From: Petrosia ficiformis
Lineage: Eukaryota > Porifera > Demospongiae > Haplosclerida > Petrosiidae
Direction: 5' to 3'
Assembly (NCBI GenBank): GCA_947044365.1
Contig: OX345639.1
Coordinates: 1,809,001 to 1,873,000, forward strand
DNA: 64,000 nucleotides
In this document: positions 10,255-20,900 of the stretch, piece after piece
How positions within the stretch are numbered: position 1 is the first letter of the stretch
Layout: each line of letters opens with the position of its first letter
The notes under the pieces: generated by a model
The model's input: only the letters and a program-made list of their open reading frames with translations
Told to the model about the DNA's origin: nothing
Databases searched by the model: none
Position numbers and translations under genes: made by a program

Positions 10255-12239
10255 AGAGGAGAACAAAGCATTACAGATCTAGACAAGAAGGTAGTGGTTC
10301 TCTTATCACTTGATGCTTTTATATAATAATTATATTTTTCATACATATAGACCAAGAGGATATGAAGGTTAACAATATCCAATTTTGTGATCAATGTCGA
10401 TATAATGTTATTTTTAACAGAAACGTAAGACAAGAGATCAATTATCTAGCAGCAGCAGCAGTGAAACTGACTCAGGAAAAATGGTATGATCATTGCATAT
10501 TATTATTAACTGTTTCTTGAAATTTGTAATATTCAGCAGCACAAAACAGGGTATCACCATAAGGTGAATATTATTTTTCATTCACAATTTTTGTTTACAC
10601 CTGTATCTGTTGATAGGGGAGCCATAGTGTTAAGTCCAAGGTGAGTATCATCACTTACATGTAATTCCTTTTTTGTATTTAATGGAACAAAATAATTACA
10701 TCCTTATCTTACTATATCATTAATTGTAGCTGTCAAGAATCTCAGATTTTGATAACAAAGTATGCATTAATATTGGACAGTCCTATATTTATACGTATAT
10801 GTGCAGCAATGTAGAAAGAAATGTACATAATAGTGTAATAATTATTATGTTTTACACAGACTAAGAAAAGGCAATCAAGACCCACTGTTGTAAGCTGCTA
10901 TTAACTTTGTTTAGTGGATATTTTGATACATCATTTACTGCAGGAAAAACATAAATCTAAATTTTGCAAGGTATGAAAATAATCACAGATACCATTGTCA
11001 TGAAATACATGTCAGTGTTCTATAGAGAGGAGGGAAACCTAGGATCCCCCCTACTCTCACAAAGAATCTTCATTATTTATATTCTCAATGATTACATATA
11101 TTAATACATACCCAGATTAACATATGCACATATTATTAAAGTACACTGGCTAAAGCACATCTCCTACACCCTTCCCAGGCCCTTGTCACCATCATGCTTG
11201 CCAGCCATGTGATTGTCTTCCAACCTCCCAAACTGCCAAACAAACAAAAAATATCATGAAGATCTTCTATGCATTACTTTAGGTTACTCGGGTACGAAAC
11301 TTGTTAAATTAGCTGTCTCAATTTAGCCTTAACACCTCTTTGTTAGATATAACAAGTGTATATAGAGAAAAAAAACATCCCTATGATTGCTTTACAAATT
11401 TAAGTAAAGATAAACATATCTCTATGACTGCTTTGTGGTGTCCAGCATTCGGTAATCATGGCTGACTTTATCAAGCATGAAAGACAACAGCTTATTATTT
11501 TGATTATCTACTCTCCTGACCTTTCAAAGGACCTTGTAGAACTTTAGGAATATATTTCAGGCAGAATAGCTAGCTATTAGTTCCAGTTTCTACATAAGCT
11601 ACACAGATTTCTTTCTGCTGCTGTGTAGAGCTTGATCAATGATCGCGCGTTCTTTTACGCGCCACGCCCATTAATTGACCAAGCCCCCGGGAATGATGTA
11701 ACTTCCTTAACTACGTATACAACGCATACTCGCGTAAGTGGACACAAGAAAATATATATAATATATTATAATATATAAACATACATCGAACCCGTGGGAA
11801 AGCAATCATAGGGATGACCCTGCGGGCCATAAAAATGTTTAATCTACAAGTGGATTTATATTGCTTTATTATGAAGTAGTTATTATCTTACATAACAGCA
11901 GTCGTCTGCATTTTAGCCAGCTGCTATAAGTATTATTTTAACAGCAGTAACCAATAAACTTGTAAAACATAATGTTATTATATATGTGATATATACAGAG
12001 TTAGCAAAAACAATCAACATATGAACCCTTGGCGCAATATAAGTTTCATCTCTATCTAAGAGAACCCTTCATTCACTCTTCCTTTCTACAGAGAAAGCAA
12101 ATCAAGTTCACAAAGTAGAGGTTCAGAAACTAAATATTCATTACATTATGTATTGTTACTTGATCAATTATTAGTATTATGTTTAATATTAACTTTCACA
12201 TAGACCAAAAGTGGTGCTAGAAAGACATTTGAACACGAG
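10255..12239 (+). CDS. Unidentified gene of tiny phase-0 exons, Lys/Ser/Arg-rich (ends uncertain)
   Basis: Seven consecutive candidate exons with good GT-AG signals are all multiples of three and all phase 0: 10255-10290 (36), 10421-10483 (63), 10617-10640 (24), 10730-10759 (30), 10860-10889 (30), 10944-10970 (27) and 12204-12239 (36). The early introns are 54-133 bp. The joined 82-residue product is basic and serine-rich, with pieces such as LSSSSSSETDSGKM, TKKRQSRPTV and TKSGARKTFEHE; I recognise no family. A further acceptor at 12092 opens a phase-0 segment RKQIKFTK followed by TAG, which could be an alternative last exon. The first exon with a start codon and any exons after 12239 were not found. 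The last intron carries a transposon at 11358-11838. The spacing and phase regularity are the evidence; there is no homology support. Confidence 0.5.
11358..11838. mobile_element. Repeat B element (AAGCAATCATAGGGA ends)
   Basis: The left end contains CATCCCTATGATTGCTTT and the right end AAAGCAATCATAGGGATG, forming inverted termini. The interior has a GTGGTGTCCAGCATTC motif, a GC-rich TTTTACGCGCCACGCCC motif and an AT tract. Shorter relatives lie at 20205-20350, 20480-20585 and 26625-26885, and the terminal motif is tandemly amplified at 42985-43185. Confidence 0.75.
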
Positions 12240-12402
12240 GTGAGTTAAGTGTTACAGTTTACTATAATCGTATACATGGTTATGTTAATTATGTAGTCAT
12301 CTGCAGACAGTGATTCACCAACATGCAGTAGTAAGGTCTATAATAATTATTATAGAACATCCTAACCCCAAATGGGAGTTACTATTGCATGATATCACCA
12401 CT

Positions 12403-12403
<1 letters not shown>

Positions 12404-12478
<75 letters not shown>

Positions 12479-12545
12479 TATATAATATGAAATATATACA
12501 TAATTATACGTATATATATATATAAATATAATTTATATGTGTATG
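12404..12545. repeat. AT dinucleotide repeat followed by TG run
   Basis: A long (AT)n tract from about 12404 to 12470 is followed by broken TATATA sequence and a short GTGTATGTGTGTGTG run. Confidence 0.95.
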
Positions 12546-13107
12546 TGTGTGTGTCTGTACAATGTCTTTCTTTATTTCATACTGATTCAACACTGGTATA
12601 GGTAGGTACTCTTTAAACTGGCATATGTTATTGAGTACCTTAGTGTTTAATAACATACAGTTCAGCTACAAGATGATCTCAGTATCCTATAAAACTTGTG
12701 GTGAATTGTGCGTGCAAACAGTAAATGATAGACTAATAACTGTGTTATGATACTTTGAATTATGTCCGAGACATTTTATCTGAGTGTGTATATTTACAGT
12801 ATAATGATAATACCCCTTCCCTTAGAAGTGTTCTGAAAGCACCTATGCTTTCTTGACCTGATGGCCTGATCATCACCTAATTTCTGCACAACTGTTACTC
12901 TAATTTTTAACCTTGAGCTTTCCTCTTGGGTTCCACAAAGCCTAGGAAATATGGTGCATGGATTTCTAGAGCTACGTACTTTAGAGTTCATCAGTCTTTA
13001 TCACTGTAAAAACTGGCTGGTTGTTTTTACCCATTTGATTCATATATTGTGATAAAAAAGTTAGTTATGATTAACAATCCTGTAGGTGTTATATGAACAA
13101 TGACATC
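12546..13107. other. Stretch without a recognised gene
   Basis: A minus-strand frame at 12794-12991 (65 codons) stays open but matches no family I know and has no clear splice context. Nothing else stands out. Confidence 0.4.
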
Positions 13108-13587
13108 CACAGAAAAACGGACGCTCTCTTTTCAGGAAACAACATGACCATAGCTGAACCTGAACCACTGACCATTCGATCACGAGGCTCAAGCTCTAAC
13201 CACTACGCCACACTGCCTCATTAAAAAAAAAGAGTGCCCATCAAACTGGGGCTTGTTGATGGGAGTGACTAAACCACATACACAAAACAAGTGTATGTAA
13301 GACTGTAGTCTATCAGTTTGTGGGGAACTGAAGTTCTATTATACCCCCTGAATTAAAATGCCGTCAGAATCCACAGGGTGGTAAGTCCCACGAATTGACC
13401 CCAATTTCCAAAGTGGACCCTTTAAGGCATCATCCCTCATTACCCAAGGCCCAGTTTGATGGGCACTTTTTTTTTAAGGAGGCAGTGTGGCGTAGTGGTT
13501 AGAGCTTGAGCCTCCTGATCAAATAGTCGGTTCAGGTTCAGCTATGGTCATGTTGTTTCCTAAAAAGAGAGTGTCTGTTTTTCTGTG
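13108..13587. mobile_element. Head-to-head pair of tRNA-derived SINE-like arms
   Basis: Two arms of about 145 bp (13108-13252 and 13445-13587) are inverted copies. The outer ends read CACAGAAAAAC and GTTTTTCTGTG. On the right arm the plus strand reads GGCAGTGTGGCGTAGTGGTT, then AGAGCTTGAGCCTC and GGTTCAGGTTC. These resemble a polymerase III box A (TGGCGTAGTGG) and a weak box B. The roughly 190-bp centre is not repeated. The structure could be a long-ended MITE or two inverted SINEs. Confidence 0.65.
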
Positions 13588-15481
13588 AACTTTATATATT
13601 GTATATACGTATGATTTCAATCAATTATAACAAAAAAGCTAATGTCATGTTCCTATAGAAACTACTTTCCATCAGAAACATGATTACGATGTTTCTCGAA
13701 GGCAAAAAAATACACAAATACATACAGCAATTAAATAAGTGATTTATGGTAATACCACACTTATAATTAATGAAGTAACTGATTATATTTGTCAGTTCGG
13801 TTTGTTTTTCGCTTAACAACTTTCACTTCCATTAAATATTTACAAAATTACAATTTATTTGAAATCGACACAAATCGTCTCAATGATTTTCTAAATCCTT
13901 TGACGATTTACTAAAATTAATCATAAATGCACAAAATTGATTGTTTATATGGCACACTATTTCAGACAAAATTTAATAACTTAACCTACAGCAATTGAAC
14001 TCATAGCGTTTGAGGTAGGGACCTAAAAAGAACAAAATCTTCTCTCTCAGCAGCTGGTATACTAGTATTGAAAAGAAGTGTCTTGTATCATGTATGTACC
14101 TGGCTGATGATCACATTCAAATTTTATAATTTTTAGTAACTTACTAACTAGCACTGTTAGATTATATATATCTCTGGAATAATGATGTTACGTATATTCT
14201 ATAAAGTAGTATATAAATTATTCATGATCACCATGGCCTCAGAAAAATGTTCATAACTTTAGCCAACAATCAAATTATAATCCATTGCTTCGTTATTGAT
14301 AATCATGTATGAAATTAAACTATACACTATAGTACATATAAAGTCATTACAACCTAATTTGAGGTCATCTTGGATGACAACAGATTTTGTTATATTTGAC
14401 AGCGACACAGTCTACATACATAGTTACAAAGTACTGATTCACATGTAGTCTCACAAACAGCAACTAACCCTATATACCATTTACATGCATTTGTTGAGAA
14501 CAAATGGAATGAAATTAATTACTACATTTACTTTTAAATATTATGTTTGAGTGACCATGAGTATATAATTATAATGTATTGAACCTTGCTTTATTAAGGT
14601 TTTTAGGACTGAAGGAGATAAATTAGAGGGAATTTATAATGAAACATGTTTGCAGAGGAAAATTCACCTTCTAAAGCCCTGAATAAACAAAACTGCTGTA
14701 AACCTAGCATTCCTAGATACATTAATTCACTAGAGTTAAAACTGAAGATTCTCATCATCTTCAGTTTTCAACTGAATGTCTGCTATTATCTACATATTTC
14801 TTTGTGACATAATTATTATATTGCATGTCTAACAGAATACAGTAAACTGTAAACAGAATCAGTGATGAATTAACTAAATTATCACTGCAGTAACTGTACT
14901 GCGGGAAGTGAAATCTACACAAACAAGAACACAGATATTATTACCATACCCTTCTGCCAGCAAGAGTAATTGGTTACTATTTAATACTCCTACATCAATG
15001 CATTCGCTGACTTTTGTTATTAACTTATGTACGTACATACAAAATGTATTTATCCAGGATTTTTGGGAGGAAAACTGAACTAACAAATAATAATTAAATT
15101 ACGAAGCTTTTAATAAGCGAGAAACTTTCAGCTTCAGAATATGTTACACACCAACCCTTAGGAGGCAAAACATATACCATGGGAATTTTAGGCTTGTGAT
15201 ATTGCATTCTAAACACAATAGCCACTTTTTTAAAATTCAAAATATATCACACATGGTTCTTGATATGGGCAAACACTTGTAACACTATAGATAGAACAAC
15301 CCACCCAGCCTCCAAGTGTACTCCCTTAGCCTTTTTGCCTATAGACAACTGAGGAGAGACAGATGCTTGATTACTAAATTTCACACTTAGTTTAATTGTA
15401 TAATAGAGTAATTTTATTGAGCCTTAATAACACGGTAGAGTTTTTTAAATTATCAATAACAATAATAAAATTATTATTAAT
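13588..15481. other. Intergenic DNA with an R1 copy and a short hairpin
   Basis: An inverted R1 copy is at 14221-14380 (starts CATGGCCTCAGAAAAATG). A perfect short hairpin with arms AAAACTGAAGAT and ATCTTCAGTTTT lies at about 14739-14769. No gene was found. Confidence 0.55.
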
Positions 15482-15525
15482 AAAAACTGAACGTTTCGAC
15501 CCGAAGGTCTTCTTCAGCAGTATAC
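15482..15525 (-). ncRNA. Hammerhead-ribozyme-like core relic
   Basis: The minus strand reads CTGAAGA, then GACC-TTCG-GGTC as a perfect stem-loop, then GAAACGTTC. This is the layout of a hammerhead core (CUGAUGA, stem II, GAAA), but with CTGAAGA in place of CTGATGA. Such cores occur in Penelope-like and related retroelements. The changed core base suggests it is inactive. A second variant lies at 47432-47475. Confidence 0.4.
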
Positions 15526-15567
15526 AAAAAACAAAACCAAATAGCCTATTTATATACGGACAGATAA

Positions 15568-15756
15568 CAAGTGATGACATCATGACAGTACAAAGAGTGA
15601 GAACAATGATGGTACAGGAATACAAAGGGTAGTACAGAAAATAACAAGGTTTGACAATGATGGTACAAGAAAAGTAAACTATGACATGAAGGTTTAGATT
15701 AAGTCTGTGATGGTAGAATTGTTCTCACTCTTTGTACTGTCATGATGTCATCACTT
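15568..15756. repeat. ~40-bp perfect inverted repeat
   Basis: AAGTGATGACATCATGACAG at 15569 continues to AGTGAGAACAAT at about 15607 and is repeated in inverse orientation ending near 15756. About 109 bp separates the arms. The arms contain the smaller palindrome TGATGACATCA. It lies just beyond the 3' end of LARGE copy B. Confidence 0.85.
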
Positions 15757-15863
15757 ATATATTACAACATGGTAATGAATATCTATAACATTAGTTTAAT
15801 TGTATTATATATATACCTAAAATATAATAAAAGACAACAAATAAAAATTAATATTATAATCTA

Positions 15864-17852
15864 TTAAATTTTAATATTAATGATTGTAGGAGGGTTTTTG
15901 TATTCTTTTAAGCAGTCCACACCATACTTCTGGAGTAATTCTTGAATAAATTTCTTCCATATAGTATTTATGCAAAATTTGAAGTTTTTACGTTTCCAAA
16001 TTTCTCTATCAGCAGAACGTCGATGTGGACTATGAATAATAAAAACATCTGGTAATACTACAAACTCGTATCCCTGGGCCTTCATTTCAGTAAGTTGCGA
16101 TACCTTGTTCCATCCGTACCCTACAAAACGTTCGTCATATCTTACTATATCACTTCTTACGACTACATAAGGTTCGTAGTGAAACGCCCACTCTACCCTA
16201 TAAGGAAATGAAGTTTTTTCCCATACACTATAGTTTGTGGGACCATGTGTTTGATGAGCACACCAAACACAAAACATCCTAACTGATCCTTCTTGTAACA
16301 TCTCTTGAAGATCAGCCTTATCTTTAGGATAAGTGAACCCTTCCTCACCATTGAAGGCGGGTATCACTAATGCTCGTTTTTCTGAACCAGTCATCATAAC
16401 TTTATTTGCCTTTTTAAGGTAAGAGAACAGTCCAAATGATGGAAGGAAATCACCATCATTGAGAAAAACATAAGGAGTGGAAACAGCATTAAGAGCAATG
16501 TTCCGTAGATGATTGACAGGATAAAATTTTCCCTGTTTATAGACAATATGAATAGCCATGTTCATTCTATTTATACCATTTTCAGATAAGAATCGTGTGA
16601 GATTCCAAGCTTGAGCATCAGTACCATACATAGTGATACTGATTGGACCATCCCAATGATTTATTAGTAAATGAAACTTATCAAGTCGATCCAATGATAG
16701 TTGTGTTACTAAAGTTGTTTCATATTCATCAGTTGGTTTATATTTCCTTCCATAATAAAAAAGATGTGTACGAAAGATTTGTTCTGACTCTCTTTTGAGT
16801 ATCTGACACATTTCTCTACGGGTCTTTTGTTTTAATGGAGGCTCACGCCGTTTATTTTGCTTCACTGGTTTCTTAATCACAGTATCACATAACTCGGTTC
16901 TTCGTAGTGTTTTACCATCATACTGTTCATAAAATGATGTCAAGTTGTGGTACTCTTCACTTGACAATGAGTTCAACTGAATAATATGGTAATATGAGAA
17001 ATTCAAACCACAAGCATGTCTGTTTTTATAGTGCACATTCCAGACACATGGTATAATAAAGTGAACACCAGGAAAGTGTGTTATAATAGAACTGATGATA
17101 TAATCACTAGAAAAAGAAACTAAGGGCATTTTTAAACCGTCGTTGACTACAATATGCCATAAATGAAACCATTGTGCTTGCCTCATGGCATTCAGATTAA
17201 ACAACAAGACGCTGGTATCATAAAGTTGATGAACACCTCTAGGAGTGTTATCAACAAGAGCAAATAAGTTGTTTTCGATTCTTAAGTTCCAAAAGAAAGC
17301 CCACAACTCTTGAATGTTACTTAATACTATGACATCAGTATCAAGAACAATAACTCTGTCAACAGTTGAAGGTAAAATCAAAGGTATTTGTATTTTAAGT
17401 AATTCAGTCAATTGAGAAGAATGGAGGTTTGGAATCCATGATATACTATCTCTGAAATCATCAATAGAATAGAAACTATAATTAACAGACGGTAACAGCC
17501 ATGTGTCCATAAGTTTGCTCAGTACAACTTGGTTGAATGAATCCAATATAATGTGAAAATACAACGAAGAATAGCGACTAACTAGAATAGATTTCATTAA
17601 AGTAACTGTAGAGGAGATATTGTCAACCACAAAGGCCAAGTGCACCGTCTCACATGTTTGAAAAGGAGGATCTTCAGCCATATTTCGAGGAACCACTCTT
17701 CTTAATAAATTATTCATATGATAGCCTCGTAAATTGTCACCATTAGGCCTATTGACTGTAGTATCCATGTTTGTGGCAGTGAAACAAAGCAAAACGATGA
17801 CTAGTAATGAGTAGCACACAAGTAATCTCGGTATAGTTGGTAATGGTTTCAT
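15864..17852 (-). CDS. LARGE-type bifunctional glycosyltransferase (GT8 + GT49), copy B
   Basis: This is an intronless gene of 662 residues. The ATG at 17852 is chosen because the six extra upstream codons begin with GTG. A signal anchor occupies about residues 9-25. The GT8 domain has Asp-Thr-Asp at 171-173 in IVLDTDVIVLSN, the classic LARGE form. The GT49 domain has FLNDGDFLP and HYEPYVVVRSD. The GT8 half is only moderately like copies C and D, whereas from MCQILKRESEQ to the stop the DNA is nearly identical to them, synonymous sites included. The predicted role is Golgi synthesis of a xylose/glucuronate polymer. The gene is divergent from the GT64 gene at 17970 across 117 bp, suggesting shared control. 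Confidence 0.94.
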   Translation of the reverse strand: MKPLPTIPRLLVCYSLLVIVLLCFTATNMDTTVNRPNGDNLRGYHMNNLLRRVVPRNMAEDPPFQTCETVHLAFVVDNISSTVTLMKSILVSRYSSLYFHIILDSFNQVVLSKLMDTWLLPSVNYSFYSIDDFRDSISWIPNLHSSQLTELLKIQIPLILPSTVDRVIVLDTDVIVLSNIQELWAFFWNLRIENNLFALVDNTPRGVHQLYDTSVLLFNLNAMRQAQWFHLWHIVVNDGLKMPLVSFSSDYIISSIITHFPGVHFIIPCVWNVHYKNRHACGLNFSYYHIIQLNSLSSEEYHNLTSFYEQYDGKTLRRTELCDTVIKKPVKQNKRREPPLKQKTRREMCQILKRESEQIFRTHLFYYGRKYKPTDEYETTLVTQLSLDRLDKFHLLINHWDGPISITMYGTDAQAWNLTRFLSENGINRMNMAIHIVYKQGKFYPVNHLRNIALNAVSTPYVFLNDGDFLPSFGLFSYLKKANKVMMTGSEKRALVIPAFNGEEGFTYPKDKADLQEMLQEGSVRMFCVWCAHQTHGPTNYSVWEKTSFPYRVEWAFHYEPYVVVRSDIVRYDERFVGYGWNKVSQLTEMKAQGYEFVVLPDVFIIHSPHRRSADREIWKRKNFKFCINTIWKKFIQELLQKYGVDCLKEYKNPPTIINIKI

Positions 17853-17969
17853 TGCAGTTCTTTTTACCACTAAATTGCTGTGCTCATGTAATAAGGTACT
17901 TAGGTAGGGTCGGGGTCACACTCACAGTATCTTACCGGTTACGTCCGTGTTACTGTCATTGATTCAAAC
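17853..17969. promoter_or_regulatory. Compact divergent promoter of LARGE copy B and GT64 gene 1
   Basis: Only 117 bp separate the two start codons. The stretch is less AT-rich than its surroundings and contains GGTAGGGTCGGGGTCACAC and CCGGTTACGTCCG, the latter resembling a CRE-like half site. No TATA box is evident. Function is inferred from geometry. Confidence 0.6.
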
Positions 17970-20900
17970 ATGGCGAGAAAACTATTTCTTCTGTTTGGCT
18001 TTGCAATGAGTGTTACCATCCTTCTTACATTCCTGATGATATTGTCTAGAAGTAAATCATACGATAAGATTACAGCTGCTGACTCTTTGATCACAAGTCA
18101 CTCAAATGATCTTGAAGAACACTCAATAAACGACCTTGATTGCAAGTGTGAAGAACATGAAAGTGAAGATGAAAAACGTGAAGATAAAGAACGTGAAGGT
18201 AAAGATGAAGAAAGTCATGAGGATGTACAGGTAGCAAAACAAGAGGAAGAAAATCATAATGTTCAAGTAATAGAAAAAGATGAAGACGCACACCTAACTG
18301 TAGATGCCGAAATCAAAGTTCCTGAACTTCAATATCAACCCATTGAGAGCGAAAAGTTTACAGTTATTATACCAACTTACAAACGTGTAGAATTATTGAA
18401 GAGAGTTCTTGAAAACTATTGTACATTAACGTCTCATGTAGACTCTATTATTGTAGTATGGAATAATATACAAGAACCTATACCAGATATACTAAAGTAC
18501 TTTAGTTGTTCTGTTTCTTTGCATTTAAAACAAGAAACAACGAATTCACTTAATAATCGTTTCAAGCCTTTTCCAGAGATCAGGACAGAAGGTATGATTA
18601 GTTATTTAGTATCAGGAGTTTATGACCAAATAGAACATTTCACTTGAGTCGTAGTTGTGGAGGGTAAATATGATTCTTCCAACTAAAATCTATCCACATT
18701 CATGATGACCTCAAAATTAGGATGTGATGACTTATATGCACTACACTGTCTAGTTTAATATCATAAGGTTAATGCATGATTATAATACAACTCAGCAATG
18801 AAGTAATGGATTGCAGTTGAGTTTTGTAGTTAAAAAACAAATTGTCATTATAATTACCCGACCACCACCTTAATTATAATTAATACTGAATATTAGCATA
18901 ACAAGTACACATTTCCCTTCAGGGTTTCATACAGGGGAGGGATATGTCCCACCTCCTCCTCCCCTCTAGATTTCATTTCAACATGCAGCAATATCTCAGT
19001 CCCAAAGCACAAAGTTAAGACATTTCCTGGGGGAGCATACCCCAGTGTGCTTCATGATTGATTCTTTCCCCTCCCTAACAGAAAATCCTGTATGAAACCC
19101 TGCTCTTTGTTATAATAACAACATCATCAGCTACAAGCCTTCTGGAGCCCCAGAAGTAACCTCAAAGGAAACAAATTTTAAACATTTCTTAGCATGACTT
19201 CTCCCTTCAACAAAAAAAAAAACAAGCACAAGTCCTTTTTGAAGTCCAAGCTCAAGTGCCTACATGAAGTACTTAGGTACATTTAACACAGTTGTATTAA
19301 TGATTAAGCACAAGCACTTAAAATTATGTGCTTACGCATGCTTAAGCACAAGCACTCAAGTGCTTGATCTGCTGTGGGGATGTGCATGCAAATGCATTAG
19401 GAAGGCAACTTTGTGATGTTATTTTCTGCAGAACTCTATCAATGTGTGTATCCCATTCATCGAACAGATATATATTTGCTAAAGGTCATTCACGCTCACG
19501 ATGACCTCAGAAAAATGTTCATATCTTTAGTTTGGAATGTCTGACAATCTTTTTACCTGCACCATTTTCATATAATAGTCCTTCACGTTCTTTTTTGTGT
19601 ATGTCAAATTTCAATCCATTGCTTCATTATTGAGTTACAGTATAATCATGTATTAACCTTATGACATTAAACTATACATTATATTACATATAAAGTCATT
19701 ACATCATAATTTTGAGGACATCGTGAATGTGAATGACAGCATTACAGATATCATGAGACCCAAATTGTCAGGGTTTCACACATATATGTATCCCCTCTCC
19801 CCTAACTTAAGTTCTCCCCAAAAATAAAATATTAAATTTCAGATTCCAATGCAACAACATATTATCTACAGGCCTTCAAGGGTCCCAGCAACCTAAGAGG
19901 TCCTTCACATAATTAATCCCCTCCCTAACAAAAACAAAAAAAAGTATGACACTTAGTGTCTCTACTTTTCTGTGTATTTGAAAACCAGGGCCTGAAGATG
20001 TAAGTGTAACTGCAGTCTAAATACACAAATTTTTGATGAAACGTAAGTACTCCTTCAAGGTTCTAAATGACAACTTTCTCATGTCTGAAACTCAACAAAG
20101 TATTATACTTGTTAAAGATTCTTGCACCATCTTTATACTTTTTCTCTGCTACATACAATATCTAGTTTTAGTTGCAGTTTACTGAATCTTCCTACTGGTC
20201 GGTATGGCTCGAGTGTGCATTCTTTTACGCGTCATGCCCCCTGGAATGATGCAACTTCCTTAACTATGTATACAACACATAATTGCATAAGTAACACAAA
20301 CATATATATATATATAGTTCGAACCCATGGGAAAGCAATCATACCTCCTTCAAGGTTCTAAATGATGAAACTCAACAATGTATTATACTTACTTGTTAAA
20401 AATTCTTGCATAATATTTATACTGTTTCTCTGCTATATACAGTATTAGTTGCAGTTTTATATTCTTCCTGAATCTTCCTGCTGGTCTGTAGCTCAAGCAT
20501 GCATTCTTCTATGCACCACACCCATTATACATACAACCCCGTGGAAAATAATTATAGGGATAGCCTTGCGGGCCATAATAAAAATATTAAAAAGCTAAGA
20601 GTCTTCCTAGTGAAGTCACATAGATTATGTACATACATGTATATGGGATATTCCCAATATACTACAATGTGGTTATCACAGGAAGTCTGTCCACTTTGTT
20701 GTCTGTGTAATCTGTTAAGGAATGGTTCATTTATGTGTGTGTGGGTGGTTATCACAGGAAGTTGTCTGTGTAATCATGTGAAGGGTGGATCATGGGTGTG
20801 TGTGTGTTACTAAAATGTCAGTTATTACTTGTCACAGTCAAACCTGAAAGCCTGAGTGGATATATTGAGCTTTCTACTGGACACTCTGACCTGTTTTTAC

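Noticed and set aside
12307..12335. Possible further exon of the small-exon gene
   Set aside because: It has splice-like ends, but its length (29) and frame do not fit the phase-0 pattern; the Ser-rich reading needs an upstream exon ending in phase 1.
12794..12991. 65-codon minus-strand frame
   Set aside because: It stays open and looks fairly protein-like, but there is no recognisable family, start context or splice partner.
20122..20361. 79-codon plus-strand frame in GT64 gene 1 intron 1
   Set aside because: It lies over a fragment of repeat B and reads through its AT tract.
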